From assembly GCA_023390815.1 (NCBI GenBank), contig JAEWCC010000065.1, positions 62,001-126,000 on the forward strand: a stretch of 64,000 nt of DNA, given 5' to 3'. Position 1 is the first letter of the stretch, and the number at the start of each line of letters is the position of its first letter. The stretch comes from Bacillota bacterium. Lineage in GTDB: Bacteria > Bacillota > Clostridia > Christensenellales > SZUA-584. This document shows positions 1-7,160 of the stretch, piece by piece. Made by a program: the position numbers and the translations under genes. A model generated the notes under the pieces. It did not search any database, was not told where the DNA came from, and saw only the letters and a list, made by a program, of their open reading frames with translations.

Positions 1-1320
1 GACGATCTCTTCCACGCACGTCATCAATACAACCGTCAGAAACGGCAGGCGCAGCACCAACCCGGCAAGAACCGTGAGTGGCACGCCCACCAGCCAAAGC
101 ACGCCGATATCGATCGCTGCGGCACCCAGCGTATCCCCGCCGGATCGCAGAATGCCGTTCATGTTGGTATAGTTGATTCCCCGCGCCCAGATGATGCAGG
201 ATATCAGCAGCAGTCCGCCTCGGGCCTTCTCAATCGCCTCTGCGGTCAGATTCGGGTACGGAAGCAACATCACGCCGCGCAGCAGTATAAAAATCGGGCA
301 CAGCGCCGCACCGGATACGAAGACCAGCCGCAGCAGACGCCAGGCGTAATTGCATGCCCTTTCGATCTCCCCCGCACCGAGCTCGTGGCCGATGAGGATA
401 CCGCCCGCGTTTCCGAACGCAATGAACAGCACATTCGTGAACCCTCCCATGGTGCTGTATACGTTGTACCCCGCCGTGGAGGCCACGCCGAGCGCCGCAA
501 AGGAGATGCTGTACACCGTCACGCCGGCCGCCCAAAGCTGATCCTTGGCGGCCAGCGGCAGCGCAGTTTTGAGGAACTGCTTGATCATATCCTTGCCGGG
601 CCAGACGAAATCCTGTCTTCTCGCCGTGATCGCGCTGCGGCTGCGCCGCGCGAAGATCAGCAGCAAAACGAGTTCCAGCACCGCGCCGATAATCGTCGAT
701 GCCGCCGCTGCCGGAACGCCCAGCTTGGGAGCTCCAAAATTGCCGTTCACAAAGACGCTGTCCAGCAGTATATTGAGAACGGCGGAGGATACCGAAGCAA
801 TCATCGGGGTTTTCGCGACGCCCATGGAACGCAGAATGCTGGCGAGCACAGAGGACACCATCCAGATCGGATACGAGAAGCAGATGATTGACAGATACTC
901 CGCGCCAATTTCTTGGACTCTGTTATCGCCGGACAGCACGTTCATCACTTCGCGGTTAAAGCAGAACGCGAGTACGAAGAAGACGACTCCGACGACCACA
1001 TTGAACATCAGGCTGGCCGTAAACGATTTGCGCACGCCGATCTCATCCTTGTCCTTCCCCCAGTACTGGGCGGCAAAGATCGAGCCGGAGCTGGACACGG
1101 CAAAAAAACCGCACCACATCAGCATGGTGAGGTTGCCCGCCTGCCCTACCGCCCCGAGATATTCATCCCCGAGACCGCCGACAAAGATCGTATCGAATAT
1201 GAACAGCGACGACATTAAGAACTGTTGCAGTATCATGGGCAGCGCCAGATGGATGAGCTTATTGGAGAAAACCTTATCGCGCGGCATCAAAAGCACGTTT
1301 TTCGCTGAAGTAAACATCAT
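1..1320 (-). CDS. MATE family multidrug efflux transporter (3' end outside window)
   Basis: This is an integral membrane exporter of the MATE family, expected to extrude drugs or metabolites in exchange for Na+ or H+. The 440 residues visible form about eleven hydrophobic helices, beginning after an N-terminal MMFTSAKNVLLMPRD stretch and containing MATE-like segments such as LALPMILQQFLMSSLF and a QAGNLTMLMWCGFF helix. Two adjacent ATG codons start the gene (1315-1320); an AAGGGG site lies about 11 bases upstream. The reading frame is still open at base 1, so the C-terminus is missing. A strong promoter, a 34-codon leader ORF and an intrinsic terminator lie directly upstream, so expression is probably controlled by attenuation. 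The substrate cannot be deduced. Confidence 0.93.
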   Translation of the reverse strand, partial: MMFTSAKNVLLMPRDKVFSNKLIHLALPMILQQFLMSSLFIFDTIFVGGLGDEYLGAVGQAGNLTMLMWCGFFAVSSSGSIFAAQYWGKDKDEIGVRKSFTASLMFNVVVGVVFFVLAFCFNREVMNVLSGDNRVQEIGAEYLSIICFSYPIWMVSSVLASILRSMGVAKTPMIASVSSAVLNILLDSVFVNGNFGAPKLGVPAAAASTIIGAVLELVLLLIFARRSRSAITARRQDFVWPGKDMIKQFLKTALPLAAKDQLWAAGVTVYSISFAALGVASTAGYNVYSTMGGFTNVLFIAFGNAGGILIGHELGAGEIERACNYAWRLLRLVFVSGAALCPIFILLRGVMLLPYPNLTAEAIEKARGGLLLISCIIWARGINYTNMNGILRSGGDTLGAAAIDIGVLWLVGVPLTVLAGLVLRLPFLTVVLMTCVEEIV

Positions 1321-1370
1321 ATAACCAAGCCCCTTTTAATACCTGTTGGTAAAATGCCGACTTTGGGCAT

Positions 1371-1401
1371 AAAAAAGTCCTGAAGCCGGACGCCCCAGGA
1401 C
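1371..1401 (-). terminator. Intrinsic terminator in the MATE leader (putative attenuator)
   Basis: On the minus strand GTCCTGGGGC and GCTTCAGGAC form a ten-pair stem (two G-U pairs) around a GTCCG loop, followed at once by six T. It sits between the leader ORF stop (1430) and the MATE start (1320), the position expected for a transcription attenuator. Confidence 0.8.
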
Positions 1402-1429
1402 GTGACAGACATAACAGGATGCAAACGCA

Positions 1430-1534
1430 TCACATGATGAGATCAGGCGAGAGGCTGCAATATTTTGCGGCGGGTACGGACGACCTGCGCATGGATGCAA
1501 TGCAGTAAACGCAAAGCAGCTTTTCAGACTTCAA
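1430..1534 (-). CDS. Putative 34-aa regulatory leader peptide upstream of MATE exporter
   Basis: A short ORF begins with TTG at 1532-1534, eight bases after a perfect AGGAGG, and ends with TGA at 1430-1432. The peptide starts MKSEKLLCVYCIASMRRSS and contains three Cys. It resembles no conserved protein I know. It lies between a consensus promoter and a terminator that precede the transporter gene, so it is read as a leader peptide whose translation (or antibiotic-stalled ribosome) decides read-through. That role is inference; the ORF, ribosome site and terminator are visible. Confidence 0.6.
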   Translation of the reverse strand: MKSEKLLCVYCIASMRRSSVPAAKYCSLSPDLIM

Positions 1535-1567
1535 ACCTCTCACCTCCTTTTCCAAATGTACTCAGCC

Positions 1568-1596
1568 ATTATATGCACTAGGCACACATACGTCAA
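1568..1596 (-). promoter_or_regulatory. Sigma-A type promoter for leader peptide and MATE gene
   Basis: The minus strand reads TTGACG (1591-1596), exactly 17 bases, then a perfect TATAAT (1568-1573). Transcription would begin about 20 bases before the AGGAGG of the leader ORF. Confidence 0.85.
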
Positions 1597-1694
1597 GCAT
1601 TATATAGAATGTTTCCCACGAAACGGCAATGTTTAAAGCGCGGCAAAAAGGCAGCCGCCCAAAAGACGCCGCCTATCTGCCGGAAAAGTGTGCT

Positions 1695-1877
1695 TTACAG
1701 CTTTTTAATGATTACGCCAAGGAGCAGCAGGATGAAGGCGACGGCGAGCAGTACGACATTCGCGATCTCGGACAGTATCGGAATCGGTAAACGGATGATA
1801 AACTGATTAATGATCGCAAACAGCCCGATGATCAGTGAGATCCAAAAGATCCCTTTGGACGGCTTGGAAATACCCAT
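1695..1877 (-). CDS. Small two-helix membrane protein of unknown function
   Basis: The 60-residue product has two hydrophobic segments (about residues 9-27 and 34-57) and a basic IIKKL tail, which predicts a hairpin membrane protein. The ATG at 1875-1877 is preceded by CAGGAGG with 7-base spacing, so the gene is probably real. The DNA after the stop can form a GGCAG/CTGCC hairpin followed by five T, a possible terminator. It is a single gene running convergent to nothing obvious. No family was recognised. Confidence 0.6.
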   Translation of the reverse strand: MGISKPSKGIFWISLIIGLFAIINQFIIRLPIPILSEIANVVLLAVAFILLLLGVIIKKL

Positions 1878-1955
1878 GGCATGCCTCCTGTTTTAATCGA
1901 TACATTGGAATCATACGATACAAGCGGCACAAAAACAACTCCGGTACGGAAAAGT

Positions 1956-1984
1956 TTGTTCTTCCCGCGGTTCAGTGATATAAT
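1956..1984 (+). promoter_or_regulatory. Promoter of the FAD-dependent oxidoreductase
   Basis: TTGTTC (1956-1961), 17 bases, then a perfect TATAAT (1979-1984), about 30 bases before the start codon at 2016. Confidence 0.75.
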
Positions 1985-2015
1985 AGTTGCGGCATTTGAT
2001 GACTGGGAGAAATAT

Positions 2016-3392
2016 ATGAAAAGCAAATTATCAAAATACGACGTCGCGATCATCGGCGGCGGTATCAGCGCGCTCATGGCGGCACACCGGCTTACGGCCT
2101 GCTCCCCTGCACTGCGCGTCGTGCTCCTCGAAAAGGGCGCGGCACTCACAAACCGGCACTGTCCCATGATCACACAGAAAACCGGGGTCTGCGCGCACTG
2201 CCGCCATTGCGCCATCATGGAGGGCATGGCAGGCGCGGGCGCGTTCAGCGACGGCAAATATGTGATATCCACAGAATATGGCGGCTGGCTGACCGATTTT
2301 CTGGACAGGCAGACGGTAATCGACTATATCGAGCAGGCCGACGCACTGCTCGTGGGTTTTGGCGCGACGACGCAGCGTTTTTTGCCTGACGACTCGCTTA
2401 AAACGCTCTGTCTCAAGCACGACCTGCATATGCAGCAGGCCAGCCTCAAGCACCTTGGAACCGACGACAACTATGCGACGATGAAGCGCATGGTAGAGGA
2501 CGTAGCCGAGCACGTCGAGATCCTCACGCATACCGAGGTCCTTGATGTCGATAAAAAAACGCATACGCTCAAAACGAAGGACGGCGAAATCACGGCTGAC
2601 GCGATCATTTTCGCGGTAGGCCGCGCGGGCAGCCGCAGCTTTACACAGTGGTGCCGCAGCAACGAAATCGAGATGGTCAACAACCAGGTGGACATCGGCG
2701 TACGTGTGGAACTGCCTGCGCTCGTATGGGACCATTTTTCCAAGAAAATATACGAACCGAAGATCTGGTACCGCAGCCAGCGTTACGGGGACATCACCCG
2801 CATGTTCTGCTTTAACGAGCGCGGCAGCGTCGTGATGGAGAACACCGATGGAGTGCTCACCGTCAATGGCCATTCCTATAAGGGCGAAGATAAAAAGACG
2901 GAAAACTCCAACTTCGCGCTGCTCTCGACGATCAATTTTACGCAGCCGTTCAAGAACCCCATCGAATATGCGCGCTACGTGGCTTCGCTGGCAAACCTCA
3001 TCAGCGGCGGCAGCGTACTCGTACAGCGTCTGGGAGACCTCGAGGCTGGGCGGCGCACCAACGCGGTCCGGCTCCGGCAGGGCACAACGCGCCCCACGCT
3101 CGATGTGGTGCCGGGGGACTTAAGCCTCTGCATGCCCAAGCGCCAGCTGGACAACATACTCGAAACGCTGCACGCACTGAACAAAGTGGCGCCGGGCACG
3201 GCCAACCACGATACGCTGCTCTACGGCATCGAATGTAAATACTATTCCGCGCGCCCCGCTTCGAGCGACTTCGAGCTTAATGGCTGTCATGGTATCTACG
3301 CAGTGGGCGACGGTGCGGGATTCACGCGCTCGCTGTCTCACGCGGCGGCCCACGGGCTTTATATCGCGGACAAGATATTAAAGGGTATCTGA
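2016..3392 (+). CDS. NAD(P)/FAD-dependent oxidoreductase (COG2509-like)
   Basis: The 458-residue product is a flavoprotein of the uncharacterised FAD-dependent dehydrogenase group. The N-terminal YDVAIIGGGISALMAAHRL is a dinucleotide-binding Rossmann motif. Residues around 55-85 carry the family's Cys cluster (CAHCRHC) followed by GMAGAGAFSDGK, and the C-terminus has the closing FAD motif GIYAVGDGAGFTRSLSHAAAHG. I chose the ATG at 2016, six bases after GGGAG and downstream of a consensus promoter; the frame extends further upstream but through the promoter. The natural substrate is unknown. The Cys triplet could bind metal or take part in redox chemistry, which is inference. Confidence 0.88.
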   Translation: MKSKLSKYDVAIIGGGISALMAAHRLTACSPALRVVLLEKGAALTNRHCPMITQKTGVCAHCRHCAIMEGMAGAGAFSDGKYVISTEYGGWLTDFLDRQTVIDYIEQADALLVGFGATTQRFLPDDSLKTLCLKHDLHMQQASLKHLGTDDNYATMKRMVEDVAEHVEILTHTEVLDVDKKTHTLKTKDGEITADAIIFAVGRAGSRSFTQWCRSNEIEMVNNQVDIGVRVELPALVWDHFSKKIYEPKIWYRSQRYGDITRMFCFNERGSVVMENTDGVLTVNGHSYKGEDKKTENSNFALLSTINFTQPFKNPIEYARYVASLANLISGGSVLVQRLGDLEAGRRTNAVRLRQGTTRPTLDVVPGDLSLCMPKRQLDNILETLHALNKVAPGTANHDTLLYGIECKYYSARPASSDFELNGCHGIYAVGDGAGFTRSLSHAAAHGLYIADKILKGI

Positions 3393-3467
3393 GCAGGGAT
3401 AGTGACGCTACACACCATGCTTCCTCTCAGCGCATATGGTATGGTATGCCGATGAAAGGAGGCATGA

Positions 3468-4010
3468 ATGATGGATTTGCATCCGTCCTTTGAAAACTTT
3501 GCTTATCTGCGCGCTGCGCAGCCGCGGCTGAATGTGGCGCCTGTGCTTTCAATGCCGCAGCAGGGCCTGAGCGAGCCGTACGATATCAACTCTAACCTGA
3601 GCATGGCGCTGCAGTTGATCGAAAAGGCGGTGGAGGGGGAAACCGAAGACAGGCTGTTCTATCAGTATCTGATCAGCCAGGCAACTTCCGCATCCGACCG
3701 GGAGATCATTGGTGGAATCCGTGATGATGAGATGAAGCATTATCTGCTGTTTCGTCAGATCTATTCCGAACTTACCGGAAACAGTCTGCCCGCCGCACCG
3801 GAGACGCCGTTTGAGAAGCCCGAATCCTACTGCGCGGGGCTCAGACAAGCATTGCTTGGCGAACAGAAAGCGGTAACCAAATATCGCAGAATCCTGTATG
3901 CGATGAAGGACCGGCGACATATCAATATGCTCACGGAGATCATTACCGATGAACTGCGGCACCTGGGGCTTTATAACTACCTTTTCGCCAGGAATAAATG
4001 TACGGACTAA
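3468..4010 (+). CDS. Ferritin-like / rubrerythrin-type diiron protein
   Basis: The 180-residue protein shows the four-helix ferritin-like pattern: two Glu in helices (around EKAVEGETEDRLFYQYLI and GEQKAVTKYRR) and two ExxH motifs, DDEMKH and TDELRH, that would ligate a diiron centre. It lacks the rubredoxin Cys pairs of classical rubrerythrin. About 40 residues precede the first helix. An AAAGGAGG site precedes two adjacent ATG codons (3468, 3471); either may be used. Likely role is peroxide or iron handling in an anaerobe (inference from family). A strong terminator follows directly, so it is a single transcription unit. Confidence 0.82.
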   Translation: MMDLHPSFENFAYLRAAQPRLNVAPVLSMPQQGLSEPYDINSNLSMALQLIEKAVEGETEDRLFYQYLISQATSASDREIIGGIRDDEMKHYLLFRQIYSELTGNSLPAAPETPFEKPESYCAGLRQALLGEQKAVTKYRRILYAMKDRRHINMLTEIITDELRHLGLYNYLFARNKCTD

Positions 4011-4015
4011 TGGAT

Positions 4016-4044
4016 GGGGAAAGAGATGCTTTCCCCATTTTTTT
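4016..4044 (+). terminator. Intrinsic terminator after ferritin-like gene
   Basis: GGGGAAAG, loop AGATG, CTTTCCCC, then a run of seven T. Confidence 0.9.
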
Positions 4045-4073
4045 CGGTTTGGATATGTTCATTTACATTGCGC

Positions 4074-4101
4074 TAAAAATCATATAGAATAAAACCGATT
4101 A
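4074..4101 (+). promoter_or_regulatory. Putative SigD (FliA-type) promoter of the diguanylate cyclase
   Basis: TAAA (4074-4077), 16 bases, ACCGATTA (4094-4101). This matches the motility sigma consensus TAAA-N15-GCCGATAA at the -35 and at six of eight -10 positions. Confidence 0.55.
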
Positions 4102-4139
4102 TACTATCGTAGTGCAGGTCGACCGGGTGGAGGAAGAGG

Positions 4140-5213
4140 ATGAAACCAGCCTGGAACGAAACTTCATACGATTTTTCGGTATACCGCCTTTCTGCGTCGC
4201 AGCAAGCGGTGCGGGTTTTTGCGCTGATCGTCGGCATATTCAACTTAACATTGCTGATTCCGGATCTAATCCATATCCAGCCCGCTCAGGCTGCACTGGT
4301 CTGTGCGCTGCGCGTGTTGTTTTCTGCTGCCTGTGTACTGATGTTTTTCCTCGTACGAAAATTCCGGTCTTTTAAATCGATGTCCGTTGCGATCATCATG
4401 ATGGAGCTGTTTGCCCAGGTCGTTTTCCTCGCGGTGTTCAGCTTGTATCCTCAGCCCGATTTTCTGATACAGCTTTTGGGCGCCACAGTGATCATACTCG
4501 TGGTGTTTATGGTACCCAACCGGATTACCTGCACACTGGGCGTTGCGCTGCTTTCCGCAACGGGCTTTCTCGCAATATCGTACGATCCATTCGCGTTCTC
4601 CAATTCCGGCCAGTACATTGCAGCCATCATCTATCTGTTCGTAGAAATTGCGCTGGGCTTCACATTCGCATGGATATTTCTAAAAAACCAGCGGCGCGAA
4701 TACGCAGCCCGCACCGAATTGCAGAAGGTGTACGCAACGGACCCGCTGACGCAGGTGGGCAATCGTTTCAGGTTGGAAAAGGAAGCCGAGAAGTGGCTGG
4801 CATTCTGCAGCCGGCACGCGATGCCGCTCTCCCTCGTGCTGCTTGATATCGATAATATGAAGCAGATCAATGACCAGCATGGTCACCTCACCGGGGATGC
4901 CACGATCTGCGAGCTGGTGCAAACCATCTGCGGGCATCTGCGAAAGAATGATGTGTTCGTCCGTTGGGGCGGCGACGAATTCGTGCTGCTGCTGCCCGGC
5001 ACCACCACCGCCGACGCGGGACACCTGGTGGAGCGGATACGCAGTGAGGTGGAGAGCCACGCGTTTTCGGCACAGTCCCGCATCACCTGCAGCTTTGGCA
5101 TTACGGGCACGCATCAGGCGGATACGCTCGAGAAGCTGCTGCGCCTTGCGGACCTTTCGATGTATCAGGCGAAGAAGCAGGGCAAAAACACTGCCTGCGG
5201 CGCGGACATCTGA
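4140..5213 (+). CDS. Membrane-bound diguanylate cyclase (GGDEF)
   Basis: The 357-residue protein makes the second messenger c-di-GMP from two GTP. The first 185 residues form about six hydrophobic helices without a recognised sensor domain. The C-terminal GGDEF domain is intact: it starts at DPLTQVGNR, contains LLDIDNMKQIND and the active-site RWGGDEF, and has an RKND inhibitory site (RxxD) exactly five residues before GGDEF, so product inhibition is expected. The ATG at 4140 follows a GGTGGAGGAAGAGG stretch. A motility-type promoter lies upstream, linking c-di-GMP synthesis to flagellar gene control. Confidence 0.93.
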   Translation: MKPAWNETSYDFSVYRLSASQQAVRVFALIVGIFNLTLLIPDLIHIQPAQAALVCALRVLFSAACVLMFFLVRKFRSFKSMSVAIIMMELFAQVVFLAVFSLYPQPDFLIQLLGATVIILVVFMVPNRITCTLGVALLSATGFLAISYDPFAFSNSGQYIAAIIYLFVEIALGFTFAWIFLKNQRREYAARTELQKVYATDPLTQVGNRFRLEKEAEKWLAFCSRHAMPLSLVLLDIDNMKQINDQHGHLTGDATICELVQTICGHLRKNDVFVRWGGDEFVLLLPGTTTADAGHLVERIRSEVESHAFSAQSRITCSFGITGTHQADTLEKLLRLADLSMYQAKKQGKNTACGADI

Positions 5214-5431
5214 CGGCGCAAAATAAAAGGGTATCGCGTATACCCTCAGATCGATATTCCAGCCATCATCCGTTTCTCACCCACTCATGGCGTTTCCATC
5301 GCATTTTTATAATCAAGCGGCTCATCGCCACCTGTTTTCCCGGCAGATGTTTCGATTGCTTAAGTATCAATCTCAAGGGAATGCATATACCCCTTTATAT
5401 TATGGATAGAGCACCGCGCTTTTGTCGCGCA

Positions 5432-5725
5432 TCAGCAGCAGCCGCAGTCCCAGCGGCTGAACCCGCCGCAACGGCTAAACCTGCAGCCATTGCCACAGCC
5501 GCACCGGTTAAAACCACAGCCGCACCGGTTAAAGCCACAGCCGCACCGGTTAAAGCCACAGCCACGGTTAAAGCCGCAACCACGGTTAAAGCCGCACCCG
5601 CACCCCCCACAGCCGCAGCGTCCACATCCGCAGTCGCCGCATGGCCCGCAGCAGCTATCACAGCCGTTTCCACAGCAGCACAGCAACGCCAGCAGCCACA
5701 GGCAGTTGTCATTATTGCCAAACAT
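5432..5725 (-). CDS. Cysteine/glycine-rich tandem-repeat protein
   Basis: The 97-residue product has 27 Cys and many Gly. It starts MFGNNDNCLWLLALLCCC, then a CxxC-rich block, then tandem GFNRGC/GFNRCGC units (residues about 45-76) and a Cys-rich tail ending DCGCC. The ATG at 5723-5725 follows AAGGGGTGATATCG. There is no signal peptide beyond the short hydrophobic LWLLALL. Comparable proteins in Clostridia are labelled high-cysteine or chorion-like and have no proven role; metal binding or spore-coat cross-linking would fit. Opposite-strand reading frames with Pro-His-Arg repeats are artefacts of the same repeat. Confidence 0.65.
   Translation of the reverse strand: MFGNNDNCLWLLALLCCCGNGCDSCCGPCGDCGCGRCGCGGCGCGFNRGCGFNRGCGFNRCGCGFNRCGCGFNRCGCGNGCRFSRCGGFSRWDCGCC
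5494..5600. repeat. Tandem DNA repeat (21- and 18-base units) inside the Cys-rich gene
   Basis: Units built on CCGCACCGGTTAAAG / CCACGGTTAAAG recur about five times with 21-base, then 18-base period. They encode the GFNR(C)GC protein repeats, so the unit number may vary by slippage. Confidence 0.8.
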
Positions 5726-5807
5726 CGATATCACCCCTTTAAATACGAAGGATAATTTACAGTATTCAATCCGAATAAAAAAAGTGAAAAATCGCCGCAA
5801 AACTATA

Positions 5808-5865
5808 TTGCATTATTCAGTAGTGTATGATATTCTGTAATCGTCTACTGAACAATGTTTAGTAG
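5808..5865 (+). promoter_or_regulatory. Promoter and inverted-repeat operator of the PadR operon
   Basis: A TTGCAT (5808-5813) and TATTCT (5831-5836) spaced 17 form the likely promoter. TTCAGTAG lies in its spacer (5816-5823), and CTACTGAACA (5845-5854) and TGTTTAGTAG (5856-5865) form an inverted repeat next to the ribosome site. Such dyads are typical PadR autoregulatory operators. Confidence 0.6.
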
Positions 5866-5876
5866 AAAGGAGGCAT

Positions 5877-6194
5877 ATGAACGCACAATTTAAAAAAGGC
5901 GTGCTCGAACTCTGCGTGCTCACACGGCTCAAAAAGCGCGACACCTACGGCTATGAGCTGGCGGAAGAGATCACCAAGCGCATCGAGATTGCCGAAGGCA
6001 CGCTGTACCCGCTGCTGCGCAAGCTCAAGGAAGACGGCCTGTGCGAAACGTACCTCTCGGACGACTCATCCGGGCCGCCGAGGAAATATTACCGCTTGAC
6101 CGCCAAAGGGCTGAAAGCCGAAAAGGAACTGCGCGCCGAATGGCTGGCCTTCGTGAAACAGGTCGGCATATTGATGGAGGAAGACGATGAATGA
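5877..6194 (+). CDS. PadR family transcriptional regulator
   Basis: The 105-residue protein is a minimal PadR winged-helix repressor: FKKGVLELCVLTRLKKRDTYGYEL, then IAEGTLYPLLRKLKEDGL (recognition helix) and the PPRKYYRLTAKG wing. The start follows AAAGGAGG. The gene heads an operon whose next gene encodes a DUF1700 protein overlapping it by eight bases, a very common pairing in Bacillota where both control envelope-stress-like genes. An inverted repeat in front of the start is the probable self-operator. The ligand is unknown. Confidence 0.93.
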   Translation: MNAQFKKGVLELCVLTRLKKRDTYGYELAEEITKRIEIAEGTLYPLLRKLKEDGLCETYLSDDSSGPPRKYYRLTAKGLKAEKELRAEWLAFVKQVGILMEEDDE

Positions 6195-6747
6195 GTTTTT
6201 AACCGCACTGGAGGAAGCGCTCTCCGGCATGGACGCGGAGGAGAGGCGCGAAATACGCAGCGACTACGAGGAACATTTTTCGCTGGGGCTGGCGGCGGGG
6301 AAACCTGAGGAGCAGATCGCAAAATCCCTCGGAGACCCGTCCCAGCTTGCGAAGATGTATATCGCGCTCAAAGCGGCGAAAAAAGCGCACCACGGCGGTT
6401 TTGCCGACGCGATGCGCATGATCGGCGCGGCGTTGCGCTTCCGCGTCGGCGGCGGACTCCTGATGGGCGCGCTGTACTTTGTCTGCTTCGGCGCGATTGC
6501 GATGCTGTACATCACCGCGACGGCACTCATCGTGTCGAGCCTGGGATGCATCATATTAACCGGCATGGAGATCGCCCGCGGCTATGTCGCGTATGCCGCG
6601 CTGGCCATATTCACGGCGCTGATATTCGGGAGCGGCGGGCTGCTGTGGATGCTCGGAAATACGAAGCTGTGGAAAGCTTGCGCCACGCGTCTGCCGCTGC
6701 TTGCGCGCCGCATGATGAAGCCGCGCGTCACAAAGGAGCTGTTATGA
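6187..6747 (+). CDS. DUF1700 (HAAS-type) membrane protein
   Basis: The 186-residue product starts with the soluble DUF1700 helical bundle: MNEFLTALEEALSGM, then EERREIRSDYEEHFSLG and KSLGDPSQLAKMY. Three hydrophobic helices follow (about residues 93-160) and a basic tail. In known PadR-DUF1700-DUF4097 cassettes the three proteins form an envelope-linked regulatory unit. Here it overlaps padR and the following gene (ATGA-type junctions), so translation is coupled. Confidence 0.9.
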   Translation: MNEFLTALEEALSGMDAEERREIRSDYEEHFSLGLAAGKPEEQIAKSLGDPSQLAKMYIALKAAKKAHHGGFADAMRMIGAALRFRVGGGLLMGALYFVCFGAIAMLYITATALIVSSLGCIILTGMEIARGYVAYAALAIFTALIFGSGGLLWMLGNTKLWKACATRLPLLARRMMKPRVTKELL

Positions 6748-7160
6748 AAAAGAAAACGAAGATTCTGCTGATCCTGCTGGCTGTGGGCGTTGTCGGTCTC
6801 GCGGCAACCATGGGCTATATCCTCGGCTCCAACGCGCTGATGTCGCGAGAAGCCGCAAAGACTTACGAGATTACCGAGGCATACGATACCGTGCAGTTTG
6901 ACACCGTGCTCGCGTACGCCAATGTACAGCCGTCGATGGACGGAAAAACCCATGTCGAGACGTACGCCAAGGCGTGGCTGTCCCATGAAATCGACATGGA
7001 CAGCATCGTCAGTATTGAAATCGTGGACGGTGTGCTGACCGTAACCGAGACGCCTTTTCCGGACGAATTCCTCGGCGTGTTCCCGCAGCCTTACGAGCTG
7101 AGATTAAACGTGTATCTGCCGCAGGACGTCTACGAGCAATGGGAAGGAGAACCGCAATGA
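6744..7160 (+). CDS. Short DUF4097-like membrane-anchored protein, possibly truncated
   Basis: The 138-residue protein has a lysine-rich start and one N-terminal membrane helix (residues about 7-27) followed by an extracytoplasmic beta-rich stretch (YDTVQFDTVLAYANVQP ... VEIVDGVLTV ... LRLNVYLPQDVYE). That is the first turn of a DUF4097-type beta-helix; full-length members normally continue for 100-200 more residues. Here the frame stops a few codons after YLPQDVYE, inside the ribosome site of the next gene, which looks like a deletion of the beta-helix. The start at 6744 overlaps the DUF1700 stop, with AAAGGAG six bases upstream. Confidence 0.7.
   Translation: MKKKTKILLILLAVGVVGLAATMGYILGSNALMSREAAKTYEITEAYDTVQFDTVLAYANVQPSMDGKTHVETYAKAWLSHEIDMDSIVSIEIVDGVLTVTETPFPDEFLGVFPQPYELRLNVYLPQDVYEQWEGEPQ

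Noticed and set aside
5494..5600. Regularly repeated DNA that might be a CRISPR array
   Set aside because: The units are adjacent, without spacers, and encode protein repeats; no cas gene is near.
5395..5840. Plus- and minus-strand frames with Pro-His-Arg or Ala/Thr/Val repeats
   Set aside because: They are other-frame readings of the Cys-rich repeat gene; only the minus-strand Cys frame has a ribosome site and a sensible start.
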